Part shown: positions 45,739 through 53,839 of the stretch, one piece after another
Numbering within the stretch: position 1 is the first letter of the stretch
Layout of the letters: each line of letters begins with the position of its first letter
Source: Marinobacter lipolyticus
GTDB taxonomy: Bacteria; Pseudomonadota; Gammaproteobacteria; Pseudomonadales; Oleiphilaceae
Reading direction: 5' to 3'
Assembly: GCF_018424605.1 (NCBI RefSeq)
Contig: NZ_QTKT01000011.1
Coordinates: 54,022-118,021 of the forward strand
DNA length: 64,000 nt
Made by a program: the position numbers and the translations under genes
The notes under the pieces: model-generated
The model's database searches: none
What the model saw: the letters and a program-made list of their open reading frames with translations, nothing else
What the model was told of the DNA's origin: nothing

Positions 45739-46230
45739 TTACAGGTGGTAAACGTCCAACACCTGATTGATGCAATCGTTGTTCAGAACCAGCTTCTTCT
45801 CGCGGATCAGCGGCTCCCCGCCGCTGATGTCCAGGGTGTAGAACGAGGTTCCGAAGAATTCGGCCGTTTGCTTGTAGCGGTAAGCCTTGGTCAGCCAGTT
45901 GAACCGCAGTTTCACTTCGTTTTCATCCTGGGACAGGATCTCCAGGTTGCTGGTGAAGTGGGTGGTGCGCGGCTCCGGCATGGAACTGGCGCCGGAACGC
46001 TCGGTCTTGATGCGGTAGACGCGATCTTCCAGGCCGTCCTTGTTGGGGTAATAGATCAGCGAGATCTCGCTTTGCGGATCTTCGGTCAGCTCATCGTCGT
46101 CGTCCCACGCCGGCATCCAGTAGGTGACGTCCTCGTGGTAGCAGGCCAGCCAGTTGTCCCACTCGCGGTCGTCCAGAAAACGGGCCTCGCGGATGATGAA
46201 TTGCTCGATGTCGTGATAGCTCAGGCTCAT
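45739..46230 (-). CDS. benB: Benzoate 1,2-dioxygenase small subunit BenB
   Basis: A 163-residue beta subunit of the ring-hydroxylating dioxygenase. It has the NTF2-like cone fold typical of the family, with [37 protein letters not shown] at the start and [17 protein letters not shown] central strands. It is structural and tunes substrate range. Its ATG (46228-46230) overlaps the benA stop by four bases. Confidence 0.94.
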   Translation of the reverse strand: MSLSYHDIEQFIIREARFLDDREWDNWLACYHEDVTYWMPAWDDDDELTEDPQSEISLIYYPNKDGLEDRVYRIKTERSGASSMPEPRTTHFTSNLEILSQDENEVKLRFNWLTKAYRYKQTAEFFGTSFYTLDISGGEPLIREKKLVLNNDCINQVLDVYHL

Positions 46231-47603
46231 GCCGACGCCTCCTCTGAAGTCACTGGAATGAAACGGGCACGCTCGGCCTCGATGGCGCGGGTCATTTCCA
46301 CCTGCCAATGCTTGTGGTGATTCACGTACAGGCCTTCGTCGTCGGGCCGCGCGCCACTCATGGTGGGCTTCATGTCGATCTGGCTGGCGTGCTCATCCGG
46401 GCCATCAATCCAGTGCACCGCGCCGCGGCTCATGTCGTTCCAGCGCATGTCCCGGGCTTCGTAGCCGTTCTGGCAGGCACGGAACTCTTCCAGGTCGTCC
46501 GGGGTACCCATGCCGGTCACGTTGAAGAAATCCTCGTACTGACGGATACGCTTGGTGCGCAGTTCCGCCGGTTCGTTCTTGGGCCCGAAGGCGTAGATGG
46601 TCACTTCGGTCTTGTTGACGTCGATGGGCCGGGTTACCCGGATCTGAGTGGAGAACTGGTCCATCAGGTACACGTTCGGGTACAGGCACAGGTTCTTGGT
46701 GGTGCGCACGATGGAGTCAGCCCGCGCCTCGCCGTAGGTCTTTTCCAGGCGCTCCAGCTGACTGAAGATCGGCCGCACTTCCGGGTTCAGCAGGCGGGTC
46801 CACAGCATCATGTGGCCGTTCTCGAAGGAGTAGAAACCGCCTTCGGCCGACCAGCTCTTGGCGTCGACCGCCTCGGTGCCACCCTTGTCGTAGTTACGCT
46901 GGCCCATGGTGGACAGGTAGTTCCAGTGCACGGTGCCGACGTGGTAGCCGTCCGCGCCGTTCTCGGCGGTCAGCTTCCAGTTGCCTTCGTAGGTGTAGGT
47001 CGAGCTGCCCCGCAGGATTTCCAGCCCGTCCTCGGACTGATCCACGATGTTGTCGATGATCTTGGTGGTTTCACCCAAATGCTCCTCGAGAGGAACCACA
47101 TCGGCGTTGAGGCTGCCAAACAGGAAACCACGGTAGTTACCAAACTTCGGCATCTGCTTCAGGTCGTGGGAGCCGTCGGTGTTGAACTGCTCCGGGTAAC
47201 CACCCTTCTTCTGGTCTTTCGCCTTCAGCAGCTGGCCGTCGTTACGGAACGTCCAGCCGTGGAACGGGCAGGTGAAGGAAGTCTTGTTGCCCCGCTTCTT
47301 GCGACACAGGGTGGCGCCACGGTGGGAGCAGGTGTTGAGGATGGCTTTCAGTTCGCCATCCTTGGTGCGGGTAATGATCACCGGCTGGCGACCCACGGTC
47401 ACCGTGAAGTAATCGCCCGGCTCCGGAATCTGGCTTTCATGGGCCAGGTACACCCAGTTGCCTTCGAAAATGTACTTCATTTCCAGATCGAACAGTTCGC
47501 GATCCGTAAAAATGCTCCGGTCACACTGGAAACGACCGGTTTCCGGGTCATCGACCACCGCGTTGCGGACCTTGTCGGCGAGTTTTTCGAGTTTGCTGGT
47601 CAT
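46227..47603 (-). CDS. benA: Benzoate 1,2-dioxygenase large subunit BenA
   Basis: A 458-residue Rieske oxygenase alpha subunit. The Rieske cluster ligands are C92-x-H94 (CSHRG) and C112-x2-H115 (CPFHGW). The catalytic iron site lies around [13 protein letters not shown] (two His) with a later Asp. With BenB and BenC it adds oxygen to benzoate to form the cis-dihydrodiol. I chose the ATG at 47601-47603, which GGAG precedes by eight bases; a GTG three codons upstream is possible. The 32-base gap after catA leaves little room for a separate promoter; it holds AAGAACAA near the ribosome site. Confidence 0.95.
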   Translation of the reverse strand: MTSKLEKLADKVRNAVVDDPETGRFQCDRSIFTDRELFDLEMKYIFEGNWVYLAHESQIPEPGDYFTVTVGRQPVIITRTKDGELKAILNTCSHRGATLCRKKRGNKTSFTCPFHGWTFRNDGQLLKAKDQKKGGYPEQFNTDGSHDLKQMPKFGNYRGFLFGSLNADVVPLEEHLGETTKIIDNIVDQSEDGLEILRGSSTYTYEGNWKLTAENGADGYHVGTVHWNYLSTMGQRNYDKGGTEAVDAKSWSAEGGFYSFENGHMMLWTRLLNPEVRPIFSQLERLEKTYGEARADSIVRTTKNLCLYPNVYLMDQFSTQIRVTRPIDVNKTEVTIYAFGPKNEPAELRTKRIRQYEDFFNVTGMGTPDDLEEFRACQNGYEARDMRWNDMSRGAVHWIDGPDEHASQIDMKPTMSGARPDDEGLYVNHHKHWQVEMTRAIEAERARFIPVTSEEASA

Positions 47604-47618
47604 GTCGTTCACTCCGTC

Positions 47619-47626
47619 TTGTTCTT
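47619..47626 (-). promoter_or_regulatory. AANAANAA motif in the benA leader
   Basis: Minus-strand AAGAACAA lies 16-23 bases before the benA start, just upstream of the GGAG ribosome site. It fits the Hfq/Crc catabolite-activity motif AANAANAA. Confidence 0.5.
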
Positions 47627-47635
47627 GGGTGGCGC

Positions 47636-48577
47636 TTACGCAGCGTCGGTTTCCAGGGCGCGGCGGCGGGCGTGGCGCTCCTGAAGCTCAGGCTTGTCGG
47701 TGGCTACCAGGGCCACATTGAACTCGACCTCGGTGATCGGGCCGGTAACGCCGTGCCGGGCGCCGTCCTCGGATTGCGTCACTTGCTTCGCTTCCACCAC
47801 CAGCTCTTCACGGGTGGCAAAGGCGAAGTCGCTGTAGGTGTACTCGTCGCCAGCGATGTTTATCTGGGTAGTGAGGTGTTTGTAGCCCGGCTTGGACACA
47901 AAGTAATGAATGTGCGCCGGACGCTGACCGTGGCGGCCCAGGTGGTTCAGCAACTGCTGGGTGGAGCCTTCAGGCGGGCAGCCGTAACCGGACGGCATGA
48001 TGCTCTGGGCGGCGTAGCGGCCCTCGGCATCGGTCTTGATGCGGCGGCGCAGGTTGTACTCGCTCTGGGACTGGTCGAAGTAGGAGTAGGCGCCCTTGGT
48101 GTCGGCGTGCCAGATGTCCACAACGGCGTTGGCCAGCGGCGCGCCGTTCTCATCGGTGATCCGGCCCTTGATCAGAATCACCTCGGCCTCCTTGTCGGAG
48201 CCGTCGTCCATGCGGGCAAAGCCCTCGGCGATGGGAGCACCAGCCACGTAAAGCGGGCCTTCGATGGTGCGAGGCGTACCGCCAGTCAGACCAGCCTGCT
48301 CGTCTTCGGCGTCCTGGCGGATATCCAGGTAACGGTCCATGCCCAGGCCCGGCGCCAGCAGGGCGGCTTCACCGTTGGCACCCAGTTCGCCGACGTAGTA
48401 AACGGCGCTCCAGAACTCCTCCGGCGTGACATCAAAGTCTTCCACGAGCTGGAAAATGTCGTGCATCACGCGGTGAACAATCTTCTTTACCCGCTCATTT
48501 CCGCCTTGCTGATCAAAGCCGGCGACTTTTTCCAGCAGCTCTTTCACCTCGGCAGTTTGCATGGTCTTAATGGTCAT
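47636..48577 (-). CDS. catA: Catechol 1,2-dioxygenase CatA
   Basis: A 313-residue intradiol dioxygenase. The non-heme Fe(III) ligands are Tyr164 (in the GAYSYFD segment), Tyr198 (PSGYGCP), His222 and His224 (RPAHIHYF). A helical N-terminal lipid-binding and dimer domain (1-100) precedes the beta-sandwich. It cleaves catechol to cis,cis-muconate. The ATG (48575-48577) follows GAGGAGA. It lies between catC and benA on one strand. CAACAACAACAA lies just upstream of the ribosome site. Confidence 0.95.
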   Translation of the reverse strand: MTIKTMQTAEVKELLEKVAGFDQQGGNERVKKIVHRVMHDIFQLVEDFDVTPEEFWSAVYYVGELGANGEAALLAPGLGMDRYLDIRQDAEDEQAGLTGGTPRTIEGPLYVAGAPIAEGFARMDDGSDKEAEVILIKGRITDENGAPLANAVVDIWHADTKGAYSYFDQSQSEYNLRRRIKTDAEGRYAAQSIMPSGYGCPPEGSTQQLLNHLGRHGQRPAHIHYFVSKPGYKHLTTQINIAGDEYTYSDFAFATREELVVEAKQVTQSEDGARHGVTGPITEVEFNVALVATDKPELQERHARRRALETDAA

Positions 48578-48596
48578 TGTCGGTCTCCTCGGTCTC

Positions 48597-48608
48597 TTGT
48601 TGTTGTTG
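48597..48608 (-). promoter_or_regulatory. AANAANAA motif in the catA leader
   Basis: Minus-strand CAACAACAACAA lies 20-31 bases before the catA start, immediately upstream of GAGGAGA. It is the longest of five such motifs in the island and fits an Hfq/Crc binding site. Confidence 0.6.
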
Positions 48609-48692
48609 CTCAAGACATCCCATCAATTGGCAACATCATCTTTGCCGCCCCCGGTTCAGTGGCGGGGCCGGTCTCGGGTTAACGGGTCCTGC

Positions 48693-48983
48693 TCAGCGAT
48701 CGTCCTCATGAATGGAGGACGGGTGGCGGCACAGGGGCGCAACGGTGATGTCCATATAGGGGAACAGCGGAAGGTTGCTGATCAGGTCCTGCAGTTCGGC
48801 GTTGTCCTCAACGTCGAAAATGCTGACGTTCGCGTAGCTGCCTGCCACGCGCCACAGATGGCGCCATTTGCCCTGCTGCTGCAGGTCCTGGGCGTAGGCC
48901 TTTTCCCGCGCCTTGATGTCCGCGGCAACGTCGGCGGGCATGTCGTGGGGGATGTTCACCTTCATCTCGACTTTGAACAGCAT
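48693..48983 (-). CDS. catC: Muconolactone delta-isomerase CatC
   Basis: A 96-residue protein of the CatC family, full length. It begins MLFKVEMKVNIPHDM, has KAREKAYAQDLQQQGKWRHLWRVAGSYANVSIFDV in the centre and ends in PLFPYMDITVAPLCRHPSS. It isomerises muconolactone to beta-ketoadipate enol-lactone as a decamer. It lies 48 bases after catB; 115 bases separate it from catA, the largest gap in the cluster apart from that before benE. Confidence 0.95.
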   Translation of the reverse strand: MLFKVEMKVNIPHDMPADVAADIKAREKAYAQDLQQQGKWRHLWRVAGSYANVSIFDVEDNAELQDLISNLPLFPYMDITVAPLCRHPSSIHEDDR

Positions 48984-49031
48984 GTGCTTTCCTCCGGTTA
49001 CTGATCTTTGCGGTACTCTGGCTGCGGCGCG

Positions 49032-50153
49032 CTATGGCTTGCGCCGGTAATAGGCCAGCTTGTCTTCATCCAGCGCGATCCCCAGGCCCGGGCCCTTCGG
49101 CAAATCAACGCCGTTGTTATGGAACCGCAGCGGCGTCGCCACGATGTCGTCTTTCATCAACAGCGGGCCGAACATTTCCGTGCCCCAGTGCAGGGTTTCC
49201 AGGGTGGACCAGGCGTGCAGGGACGCGGCGGTGCCGATGGTGCCCTCCAACAGCGTGCCCCCATACAGGCCGATGCCTGCGGCATGAGCCACGGTGGCCT
49301 GCTCCAGGGCGCGGGCCGGGCCACCGGCCTTGGCAATCTTCATCGCCACGGCACCGGCAAATCCGGCGGCCGCCAGGGCAAACATGTCCTTGGCGTCGGC
49401 CACGGCCTCGTCGGCCAGTATCGGGATGTTGAACTTCTCGGACAGCCGCACCAGCGCGCCAAGGTCCTTCATGGGGGTAGGCTGCTCCACCAGATCGATG
49501 CCCGCCGCCTGCAATTCGGCCATACCTTTGGTCGCGGTGGTTTCATCCCAGGCCTGGTTCACATCCACCCGCACACTGGCCCGGTCACCCACCGCTTCCT
49601 TAATAGCCGCAACGTGGCGTACGTCGTCCATCACCGCGCGGGCGCCGATCTTCAGCTTGAAGTCACAGTGACGCTTCTGCGCGATCAGGCTATGGGCCTC
49701 ATCAATGTCTTTGGCGGTATCGCCGCTGGCCAGGGTCCAGAGCACCGGCAGGTGCTGATGCAATGCGCCGCCCAGAAGCTCTGACACCGGGCGGTTCAGG
49801 CGCTTGCCCTGCAGGTCCAGCAGTGCGGTTTCGATCGCAGACTTGGCCAGGTTGTTTCCGCGGGTCGCACGGTTTAGCCTTACCCTGAGGGTATTGATAG
49901 CGTCAGCAGGCTGATCGATCAGCAGTGGCCTGAAATAGGTGTCAATGGTAAGTTTCACGCTTTCGGGGCTTTCCGGGCCGTAGGCGAGACCGCCGATGGT
50001 GGTCGCTTCGCCCAGGCCTTCAAGTCCATCAGAGTCCTTCATTCGCACAATCACCATGGTCTGAACCCCCATGGTTGTCATGGACAGCTTGTGCGGCCGA
50101 ATGGTCGGAATGTCGACCAGGATGGCTTCGATGGCTTGAATGGTGGCGGACAT
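49032..50153 (-). CDS. catB: Muconate cycloisomerase CatB
   Basis: A 373-residue enolase-superfamily enzyme. The catalytic Lys motif (KLKIGAR, with KxK pattern), metal ligands in VRVDVNQAW (Asp), LVEQP (Glu) and ADEAVAD (Asp) are present. It turns cis,cis-muconate into muconolactone. The ATG at 50151-50153 has GGAG upstream. It is the first gene of the minus-strand catabolic cluster and is divergent from catR over 106 bases, where CatR with muconate should activate it. Confidence 0.95.
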   Translation of the reverse strand: MSATIQAIEAILVDIPTIRPHKLSMTTMGVQTMVIVRMKDSDGLEGLGEATTIGGLAYGPESPESVKLTIDTYFRPLLIDQPADAINTLRVRLNRATRGNNLAKSAIETALLDLQGKRLNRPVSELLGGALHQHLPVLWTLASGDTAKDIDEAHSLIAQKRHCDFKLKIGARAVMDDVRHVAAIKEAVGDRASVRVDVNQAWDETTATKGMAELQAAGIDLVEQPTPMKDLGALVRLSEKFNIPILADEAVADAKDMFALAAAGFAGAVAMKIAKAGGPARALEQATVAHAAGIGLYGGTLLEGTIGTAASLHAWSTLETLHWGTEMFGPLLMKDDIVATPLRFHNNGVDLPKGPGLGIALDEDKLAYYRRKP

Positions 50154-50209
50154 GTACGCTCCGAATCGCAGGTTGAAAAGGCTGTGATTCGAACAGTACG
50201 AAGTTTCAC

Positions 50210-50247
50210 GGGTATGAACCAATATTGATTAGGTACTAACCGATACC
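50210..50247 (-). promoter_or_regulatory. Candidate CatR operator between catB and catR
   Basis: GGTA-N8-TACC (50232-50247) fits a LysR T-N11-A dyad, and an outer GGGTAT (50210-50215) pairs with ATACCC (50243-50248). The site adjoins the catR ribosome site and is about 60-90 bases upstream of catB, suitable for repression of catR and activation of catB. Confidence 0.5.
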
Positions 50248-50259
50248 CTGGAGGTATGG

Positions 50260-51162
50260 ATGGAGCTGCGACACTTGCGCTACTTCGTGGCGGTGGCCGA
50301 GGAACTGAACCTCACCCGGGCGGCGGAAAAACTATTCATCGCCCAGCCACCGCTGACCCGGGCCATCAAACAGCTGGAAGAAGAAATGGGGGTGGAGCTG
50401 TTCATCCGCAAACCCCGGGGCCTGGTACTGACCACCGGCGGCGAGTACTTTCTGGAACAGGCACGGCAGATACTCGACAAGGTCGCAGCCACGGTGAACG
50501 ATACCCGCCGCATTGCCCAGCACCGCAAGACGGTGTTCTCCATTGGCTTCGTGCCCTCGGTGTTCTACGGCCAGCTGCCGCTGATGGTGCGGCGCCTGCG
50601 GCGCAACAAGAACCTTGAGATCATCCTGCACGAACTGAAAACCCGGGAGCAGGTCGATGCTCTGAAAGCCGGCAAGATCGATATCGGCTTTGGTCGGGTA
50701 CGGATCGATGACCCCGACGTGGAGCAGGAACTGCTGTTCGATGAGCCGATGATCGCCGCCGTCCCCGCCGGCCACCCGCTGACCCGCCATCCGCCGTCAA
50801 TGAAAGAACTGGCGGAGTGGCCAATGATCACCTTCCCGACCGGGCCGGGCCCCAATTTCGCCGACCTGACCCAGGGCCTGTTCCATCGCCGCGGCCTGCG
50901 CATCAACGTGATGCAGCAGGTCAACGACGTGCAGACCGCGCTGTCGCTGGTTGCTTCCGACATGGGGTTTACCCTGGTACCCGACCAGGTTCGCAAACTT
51001 CAGCGCGAAGGGGTGGACTACATGCCCCTGGAGGACGACAACATTACCGTGCCGGTGATTGCCTCGCGGCGGAAGGGCGAGAACCCCAATGCGGTGATGC
51101 GCCTGGCCAAGACCATTCTGGATGAACTGGTGGAGAACCGGTTGACGGGGCGGTATCCGTGA
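50260..51162 (+). CDS. catR: LysR-family regulator CatR
   Basis: A 300-residue LysR-type regulator. The winged HTH (MELRHLRYFVAVAEELNLTRAAEKLFIAQPPLTRAIKQLEEEMG) closely follows CatR/BenM/ClcR; the effector domain (about 90-290) has SIGFVPSVFYGQLP and the Thr/Pro-rich muconate site region. It should activate catB in response to cis,cis-muconate. The ATG at 50260 has GGAGG five bases before it. An ATG at 50256 is in another frame. Confidence 0.9.
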   Translation: MELRHLRYFVAVAEELNLTRAAEKLFIAQPPLTRAIKQLEEEMGVELFIRKPRGLVLTTGGEYFLEQARQILDKVAATVNDTRRIAQHRKTVFSIGFVPSVFYGQLPLMVRRLRRNKNLEIILHELKTREQVDALKAGKIDIGFGRVRIDDPDVEQELLFDEPMIAAVPAGHPLTRHPPSMKELAEWPMITFPTGPGPNFADLTQGLFHRRGLRINVMQQVNDVQTALSLVASDMGFTLVPDQVRKLQREGVDYMPLEDDNITVPVIASRRKGENPNAVMRLAKTILDELVENRLTGRYP

Positions 51163-51169
51163 GAGGTTT

Positions 51170-51206
51170 GTCGGATTACGAGCCTAGCGGCTCTAATCCG
51201 ACCTAC
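51170..51206 (+). repeat. REP-like palindromic repeat, copy 1
   Basis: GTCGGATTA...TAATCCGAC arms around a 15-base centre, ending in GACCTAC. This matches a dispersed intergenic repeat common in Gammaproteobacteria. It is in opposite orientation to copy 2 just downstream, between the convergent catR and pcaR. Confidence 0.8.
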
Positions 51207-51224
51207 GGGGGAACATGCAACCTG

Positions 51225-51253
51225 TAGGTCGGATTAGCGAAGCGTAATCCGAC
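51225..51253 (+). repeat. REP-like palindromic repeat, copy 2
   Basis: GTAGGTCGGATTA, an 8-base GCGAAGCG loop and TAATCCGAC. It forms a hairpin on its own and a longer cruciform with copy 1. It may act as a bidirectional terminator for catR and pcaR. Confidence 0.8.
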
Positions 51254-51262
51254 ACCGAGGGC

Positions 51263-52042
51263 TCAGTGCGTAGTCCGCCGCACCGCCTCGGCCGCCTGCT
51301 GCAACCTTGGCAAATACACCCCCAGCAACGTATCCATATCCACCCGCGCCGCATTGGTGCTGATATTGATCGCTCCGAGCAGTTCGCCATTGCCGGCAAA
51401 CACCGGCACCGCCACGGAGCGAAGCCCGGAATCCAGCTCCTGGTCGACGATTGAGTAGCCCTGCTTGCGGACCTTGATGATGTCCTTTTTCAGCGCATCG
51501 GCGCTGTGGATGGAGAAAGCGGTAAACGCCTCCAACTTCACCCGGGCCAGAAACGCGTCCAGTTCCGGCTCCGGCAACTGCGCCAGCAATACCCGGCCCA
51601 TGGAGGTATAGGCTGCCGGCAGGCGGGTACCCACCGAGAGGGTAATGGCCATCAACCGGTGCCGTGCCGATGAGCGCACCACATAGACCACGTCGTCCCC
51701 GTCCAGCACCGCCAGCGACGACGACTCGCCCAGTTCGGCGGTGATGTCCTCCAGATACTGCTGGATCACCGCGCGGTACTGGTTCGAGGCCTGGTAGGCA
51801 TAACCCAGCTGCAACACCCGCGGCGTCAGTTCGAACTGGCGGCCGTTGCGCTTGATGAACCCCAGGGCGTGCAAGGTGAGCAGAAACCGTCGAGCCTTGG
51901 CCCGATCCATCTCGGTGCGTGCCGCCACCTCGCTGAGGGTCATGCGGGGGTGCTCGGCATCAAACACCTGCAGCACCTCCAGCCCGGAAGCCAGCGCGCC
52001 CACATAGTCCCGGTCGCCGGGCTTGAGAATCTGATCGTCCAT
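51263..52042 (-). CDS. pcaR: IclR-family regulator, PcaR/PcaU type
   Basis: A 259-residue IclR regulator. The N-terminal winged HTH (about 14-75, ALASGLEVLQVFDAEHPRMTLSEVAARTEMDRAKARRFLLTL) matches PcaR/PcaU/PobR. The effector domain (about 90-250) has LDGDDVVYVVRSSARHRLM and SMGRVLLA. PcaR responds to beta-ketoadipate and controls its degradation genes. It is divergent from catI over 197 bases that hold three dyad operators, one about 50 bases upstream of its own start. Confidence 0.85.
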   Translation of the reverse strand: MDDQILKPGDRDYVGALASGLEVLQVFDAEHPRMTLSEVAARTEMDRAKARRFLLTLHALGFIKRNGRQFELTPRVLQLGYAYQASNQYRAVIQQYLEDITAELGESSSLAVLDGDDVVYVVRSSARHRLMAITLSVGTRLPAAYTSMGRVLLAQLPEPELDAFLARVKLEAFTAFSIHSADALKKDIIKVRKQGYSIVDQELDSGLRSVAVPVFAGNGELLGAINISTNAARVDMDTLLGVYLPRLQQAAEAVRRTTH

Positions 52043-52091
52043 TCCTGCTCCTTCTTCGCCTCATGACAGCCATTGCGCATGGTAGCAGCTC

Positions 52092-52106
52092 GTTCGCTAT
52101 CCGAAC
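52092..52106. promoter_or_regulatory. PcaR operator 1 (GTTCG-N5-CGAAC)
   Basis: Perfect arms GTTCG and CGAAC with centre CTATC. It lies 50 bases upstream of the pcaR start, suitable for autoregulation. The size and sequence fit the 15-bp PcaR site known from Pseudomonas. Confidence 0.65.
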
Positions 52107-52143
52107 ATCCGTGCACTTTTTGGCAATTGGTGAAAATTTGTAC

Positions 52144-52173
52144 TTGACGACCACAAAACCATCGCGTCATTAT
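52144..52173 (+). promoter_or_regulatory. Candidate catI promoter
   Basis: TTGACG (52144-52149) and CATTAT (52168-52173) with an 18-base spacer give a plausible sigma-70 promoter. The two downstream PcaR-type sites start right at its 3' end. Confidence 0.5.
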
Positions 52174-52188
52174 GTTCGCATATTAAAC
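52174..52188. promoter_or_regulatory. PcaR operator 2 (imperfect)
   Basis: GTTCGCATATTAAAC: the left arm is perfect, the right arm is AAC-conserved. It forms a 19-base direct repeat unit with operator 3. Confidence 0.55.
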
Positions 52189-52192
52189 TTAT

Positions 52193-52207
52193 GTTCGCAT
52201 ATCGAAC
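52193..52207. promoter_or_regulatory. PcaR operator 3 (GTTCG-N5-CGAAC)
   Basis: GTTCGCATATCGAAC has perfect arms and lies 33 bases before the catI ATG. Tandem copies at 19-base spacing place the dimers on nearly the same helix face. Confidence 0.65.
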
Positions 52208-52239
52208 TTATTGACAATCACTGCAATGGAGATACCGTG

Positions 52240-53055
52240 ATGGCTGAATTTCTCTCCCTCCAGGAGGCCGTGAGCCGCCACATCAGCAACGGCGACACCG
52301 TTTGTATGGAAGGCTTCACCCACCTGATTCCGTTCGCCGCCGGCCATGAAATCATTCGCCAGGAAAAACGTGACCTGACGTTGATCCGCATGACGCCCGA
52401 CCTGGTGTACGACCAGATGATCGGCGCTGGCTGCGCGAAGAAACTGATCTTCTCCTGGGGCGGCAATCCGGGCGTGGGCTCCCTGCATCGTCTGCGGGAT
52501 GCCGTTGAGAAGGGCTGGCCGAACAAACTGGAGATCCTCGAGCACAGCCACGCTGCCATGGCCTGCGCCTATGAAGCCGGCGCCGCCGGACTGCCGTTCG
52601 CGGTACTGCGCGGCTATGTGGGAAGCGACCTGCCCAAAGTGAACGACCAGATCAAATTCATCGAGTGCCCGTTCACCGGTGAGCGCCTGGCCGCGGTGCC
52701 GTCGGTGCGCCCGGATGTGGTGGTGATCCACGCCCAGCGGGCCGATCGCAAGGGCAACGTGTTGATTGAGGGCATCGTGGGTATCCAGAAGGAAGTGGTG
52801 CTGGCCGCCAAACGCAGCATCGTCACCGTTGAGGAAATCGTCGATGACCTGGACGCCGGCGTAAACGCCTGCGTGCTGCCGTCCTGGGCGGTCACCGCCA
52901 TCGCCGAAGCGCCGAAAGGCGCCAGCCCGTCCTACGCACTGGGCTATTACGAGCGCGACAACGCCTTCTACAAAGAGTGGGACGGCATTGCCCGGGACCG
53001 GGAAACCTTCCAGACCTGGCTGAAAGACAACGTGTTTGAAAAAGGAGCTGCGTGA
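52240..53055 (+). CDS. catI: 3-oxoadipate CoA-transferase subunit A (CatI type)
   Basis: A 271-residue CoA-transferase alpha subunit. It resembles the CatI subgroup of Pseudomonas knackmussii (AEFLSLQEAVSRHISNGDTVCMEGFTHLIPFAAGHEI, LIFSWGGNPGVGSLHRLRDAVEK), which is longer than the usual PcaI (about 230). With CatJ it moves CoA from succinyl-CoA to beta-ketoadipate. The ATG at 52240 follows GGAGA by eight bases. It heads catI-catJ-pcaF-pcaD, which should be controlled by PcaR from the dyads upstream. Confidence 0.9.
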   Translation: MAEFLSLQEAVSRHISNGDTVCMEGFTHLIPFAAGHEIIRQEKRDLTLIRMTPDLVYDQMIGAGCAKKLIFSWGGNPGVGSLHRLRDAVEKGWPNKLEILEHSHAAMACAYEAGAAGLPFAVLRGYVGSDLPKVNDQIKFIECPFTGERLAAVPSVRPDVVVIHAQRADRKGNVLIEGIVGIQKEVVLAAKRSIVTVEEIVDDLDAGVNACVLPSWAVTAIAEAPKGASPSYALGYYERDNAFYKEWDGIARDRETFQTWLKDNVFEKGAA

Positions 53056-53831
53056 TGAGCCTTGAATTTACCTCTTCGGAAATGATGAGCGTCACTGCCG
53101 CCCGCGCACTGACCAGCGACATGACCTGCTTTGTCGGCATCGGGCTGCCCAGTGAGGCCGCCAACCTGGCGCGCCTGACCCACGCCCCGGATGTCACCCT
53201 GATCTACGAATCCGGCACCCTGCAGACCAAGCCGGATGTGCTGCCGCTGTCCATCGGTGACGGCGAGCTGTGCGAATCCGCCCTCACCACCGTGTCGGTG
53301 CCGGAAATGTTCCGTTACTGGCTGCAGGGTGGCCACATCAGCGTTGGCTTCCTGGGCACCGCCCAGATCGATCGTTACGCCAACCTGAACACCACGCTGA
53401 TTGGCGATTATCGTGAACCGAAAGTGCGCCTGCCCGGCGGTGGCGGCGCACCGGAAATTGCCACCAACGCGAAGGAAGTGTTCATTACCGTGAAACACTC
53501 CAAGCGGACTTTCGTGAAGGACGTGGACTTCGTGACCACCGTCGGCTTCGGCCGTGACGGCAAAGCCCGGGACAACGTTCCCAACATCGGTCGCGGCCCC
53601 ACGGTGGTGATCACCGACCTGTGCATCCTGAAGCCGGACCCGGACACCAAAGAGCTGGTGGTGACCTCGCTGCACCCGAACGTGACCCGCGACGACGTGA
53701 TCGAAGCCACCGGCTGGGAGATCCGTTTTGCGGATCAACTGGACACCACCCCGGAGCCGACCGCCCACGAGCTGGAAATCCTTCGTGACCTGAAAGCGCG
53801 CACCAACGCCCATCATGCCGGCCAACAGTGA
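53055..53831 (+). CDS. catJ: 3-oxoadipate CoA-transferase subunit B (CatJ type)
   Basis: A 258-residue beta subunit. The catalytic Glu lies in the YESG motif (Glu52), which forms the glutamyl-CoA thioester. GFLGTAQIDRYANLNTT and KVRLPGGGGAPEIA are conserved in the family. The ATG at 53055 shares one base with the catI stop (TGATG), with AGGAG upstream; a GTG one codon earlier is possible. Coupled translation with catI fits a 1:1 complex. Confidence 0.91.
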   Translation: MSLEFTSSEMMSVTAARALTSDMTCFVGIGLPSEAANLARLTHAPDVTLIYESGTLQTKPDVLPLSIGDGELCESALTTVSVPEMFRYWLQGGHISVGFLGTAQIDRYANLNTTLIGDYREPKVRLPGGGGAPEIATNAKEVFITVKHSKRTFVKDVDFVTTVGFGRDGKARDNVPNIGRGPTVVITDLCILKPDPDTKELVVTSLHPNVTRDDVIEATGWEIRFADQLDTTPEPTAHELEILRDLKARTNAHHAGQQ

Positions 53832-53839
53832 GGTTCACC

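Noticed and set aside
46308..47684. A 458-codon plus-strand frame opposite benA, and similar long frames opposite benC and catA
   Set aside because: They mirror well-defined enzymes with catalytic motifs on the other strand and show no domain of their own.
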